A stretch of DNA of 6,728 nt from an uncultured Prevotellaceae bacterium (lineage in GTDB: Bacteria > Bacteroidota > Bacteroidia > Bacteroidales > Bacteroidaceae), in the NCBI GenBank assembly GCA_946644025.1, contig CAMPCG010000158.1, forward strand, positions 1 through 6,728. The letters are read 5' to 3'. Under the pieces are notes generated by a model, which ran no database searches, was not told where the DNA came from, and was given only the letters and a program-made list of their open reading frames with translations. A program made the translations under genes and the position numbers. This document shows, piece after piece, positions 6,430 through 6,728 of this stretch (position 1 is the first letter of the stretch; every line of letters starts with the position of its first letter).

Positions 6430-6728
6430 CTATCTGATGATGCCGCGCTTGGAGTTCTCGATAAACGAGCAGATGTATTCCACCTCCTTCGAGTCGGGGT
6501 ATTTCGTGCGTGCCTCGGCGATGCCGTCCTTCAGGATGCCCTGGGCGTAGATGATGCGGTAGGTGTCGTGTATCATCTCGATGACGTCGTTGGAGAAGCC
6601 GCGACGGCGCAGGCCGATGAGGTTGACGCCGGCGAAGCGCACGGGCTCCTTGCCTGCGATGACGTAGGGTGGGATGTCCTGACTGGTGCGGGTGCCGCCC
6701 TGTATCATGACGTAGCCGCCGATGTTGT
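6430..6728 (-). CDS. lpxA: UDP-N-acetylglucosamine acyltransferase LpxA, C-terminal part (partial)
   Basis: The frame is open to the window edge and ends at TAG (6432-6430), showing the last 98 residues or so of a protein usually about 255 long. The first visible part, [28 protein letters not shown], is the end of the left-handed beta-helix built from hexapeptide repeats. [12 protein letters not shown] and the final NSKRGIIR match the helical C-terminal domain of LpxA; the E. coli enzyme has GVNIEGLKRRGFS and ends STRGLIR. LpxA adds the first hydroxyacyl chain to UDP-GlcNAc in the cytoplasm, opening lipid A synthesis. An ATG occurs within the visible part at 6708, but it lies inside the beta-helix and is not the start. 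miaA follows after 7 nt, so the two are probably in one transcript. Confidence 0.93.
   Translation of the reverse strand, partial: NIGGYVMIQGGTRTSQDIPPYVIAGKEPVRFAGVNLIGLRRRGFSNDVIEMIHDTYRIIYAQGILKDGIAEARTKYPDSKEVEYICSFIENSKRGIIR

Noticed and set aside
5541..6437. A 298-codon plus-strand frame opposite miaA
   Set aside because: It mirrors miaA almost exactly, has Val/Gly/Leu-rich composition and no recognisable motif. miaA itself is unmistakable.

Overview
The window looks like chromosomal DNA from a member of Bacteroidales, probably Prevotella-like. Four things point there: a textbook Bacteroidetes promoter (TTTG, 19 bp, TACCTTTG), start regions that mostly lack Shine-Dalgarno sequences, an AAA_14/DUF4143-type ATPase ending in the IPLWL-GFLY signature typical of that phylum, and a pyruvate:ferredoxin oxidoreductase N-terminus of the Bacteroidales type. 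The genus is an inference; the phylum is fairly secure. All genes lie on the minus strand, so the biological order runs from high to low coordinates.

Upstream part (6728 down to 1357): a compact cluster of four genes. It starts with the 3' end of lpxA (lipid A synthesis), then miaA (tRNA A37 prenylation), a class A penicillin-binding protein (peptidoglycan synthesis) and a Pif1/RecD-like helicase with a C-terminal coiled coil and TPR-like tail. The junctions are 7 nt, a 4-nt ATGA overlap, and 3 nt, so the four are almost certainly co-transcribed. The set mixes envelope growth (LpxA, PBP1A) with RNA and DNA housekeeping (MiaA, helicase).

Downstream part (1356 to 1): a 93-nt AT-rich gap carries one clear promoter, which drives an ATPase of the AAA_14/DUF4143-like family. 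This protein has a natural Glu-to-Gln change in Walker B and an eroded C-terminal nuclease-like motif. Only 27 nt later comes the start of nifJ (pyruvate:ferredoxin oxidoreductase), of which only 16 codons are inside the window.

Most of the window is ordinary core genome. I saw no CRISPR array, insertion sequence, tRNA, rRNA or phage gene, and no intergenic stretch over 100 nt. I did not find a new multi-gene system. The feature most worth a second look is the divergent ATPase with its own promoter just upstream of nifJ.
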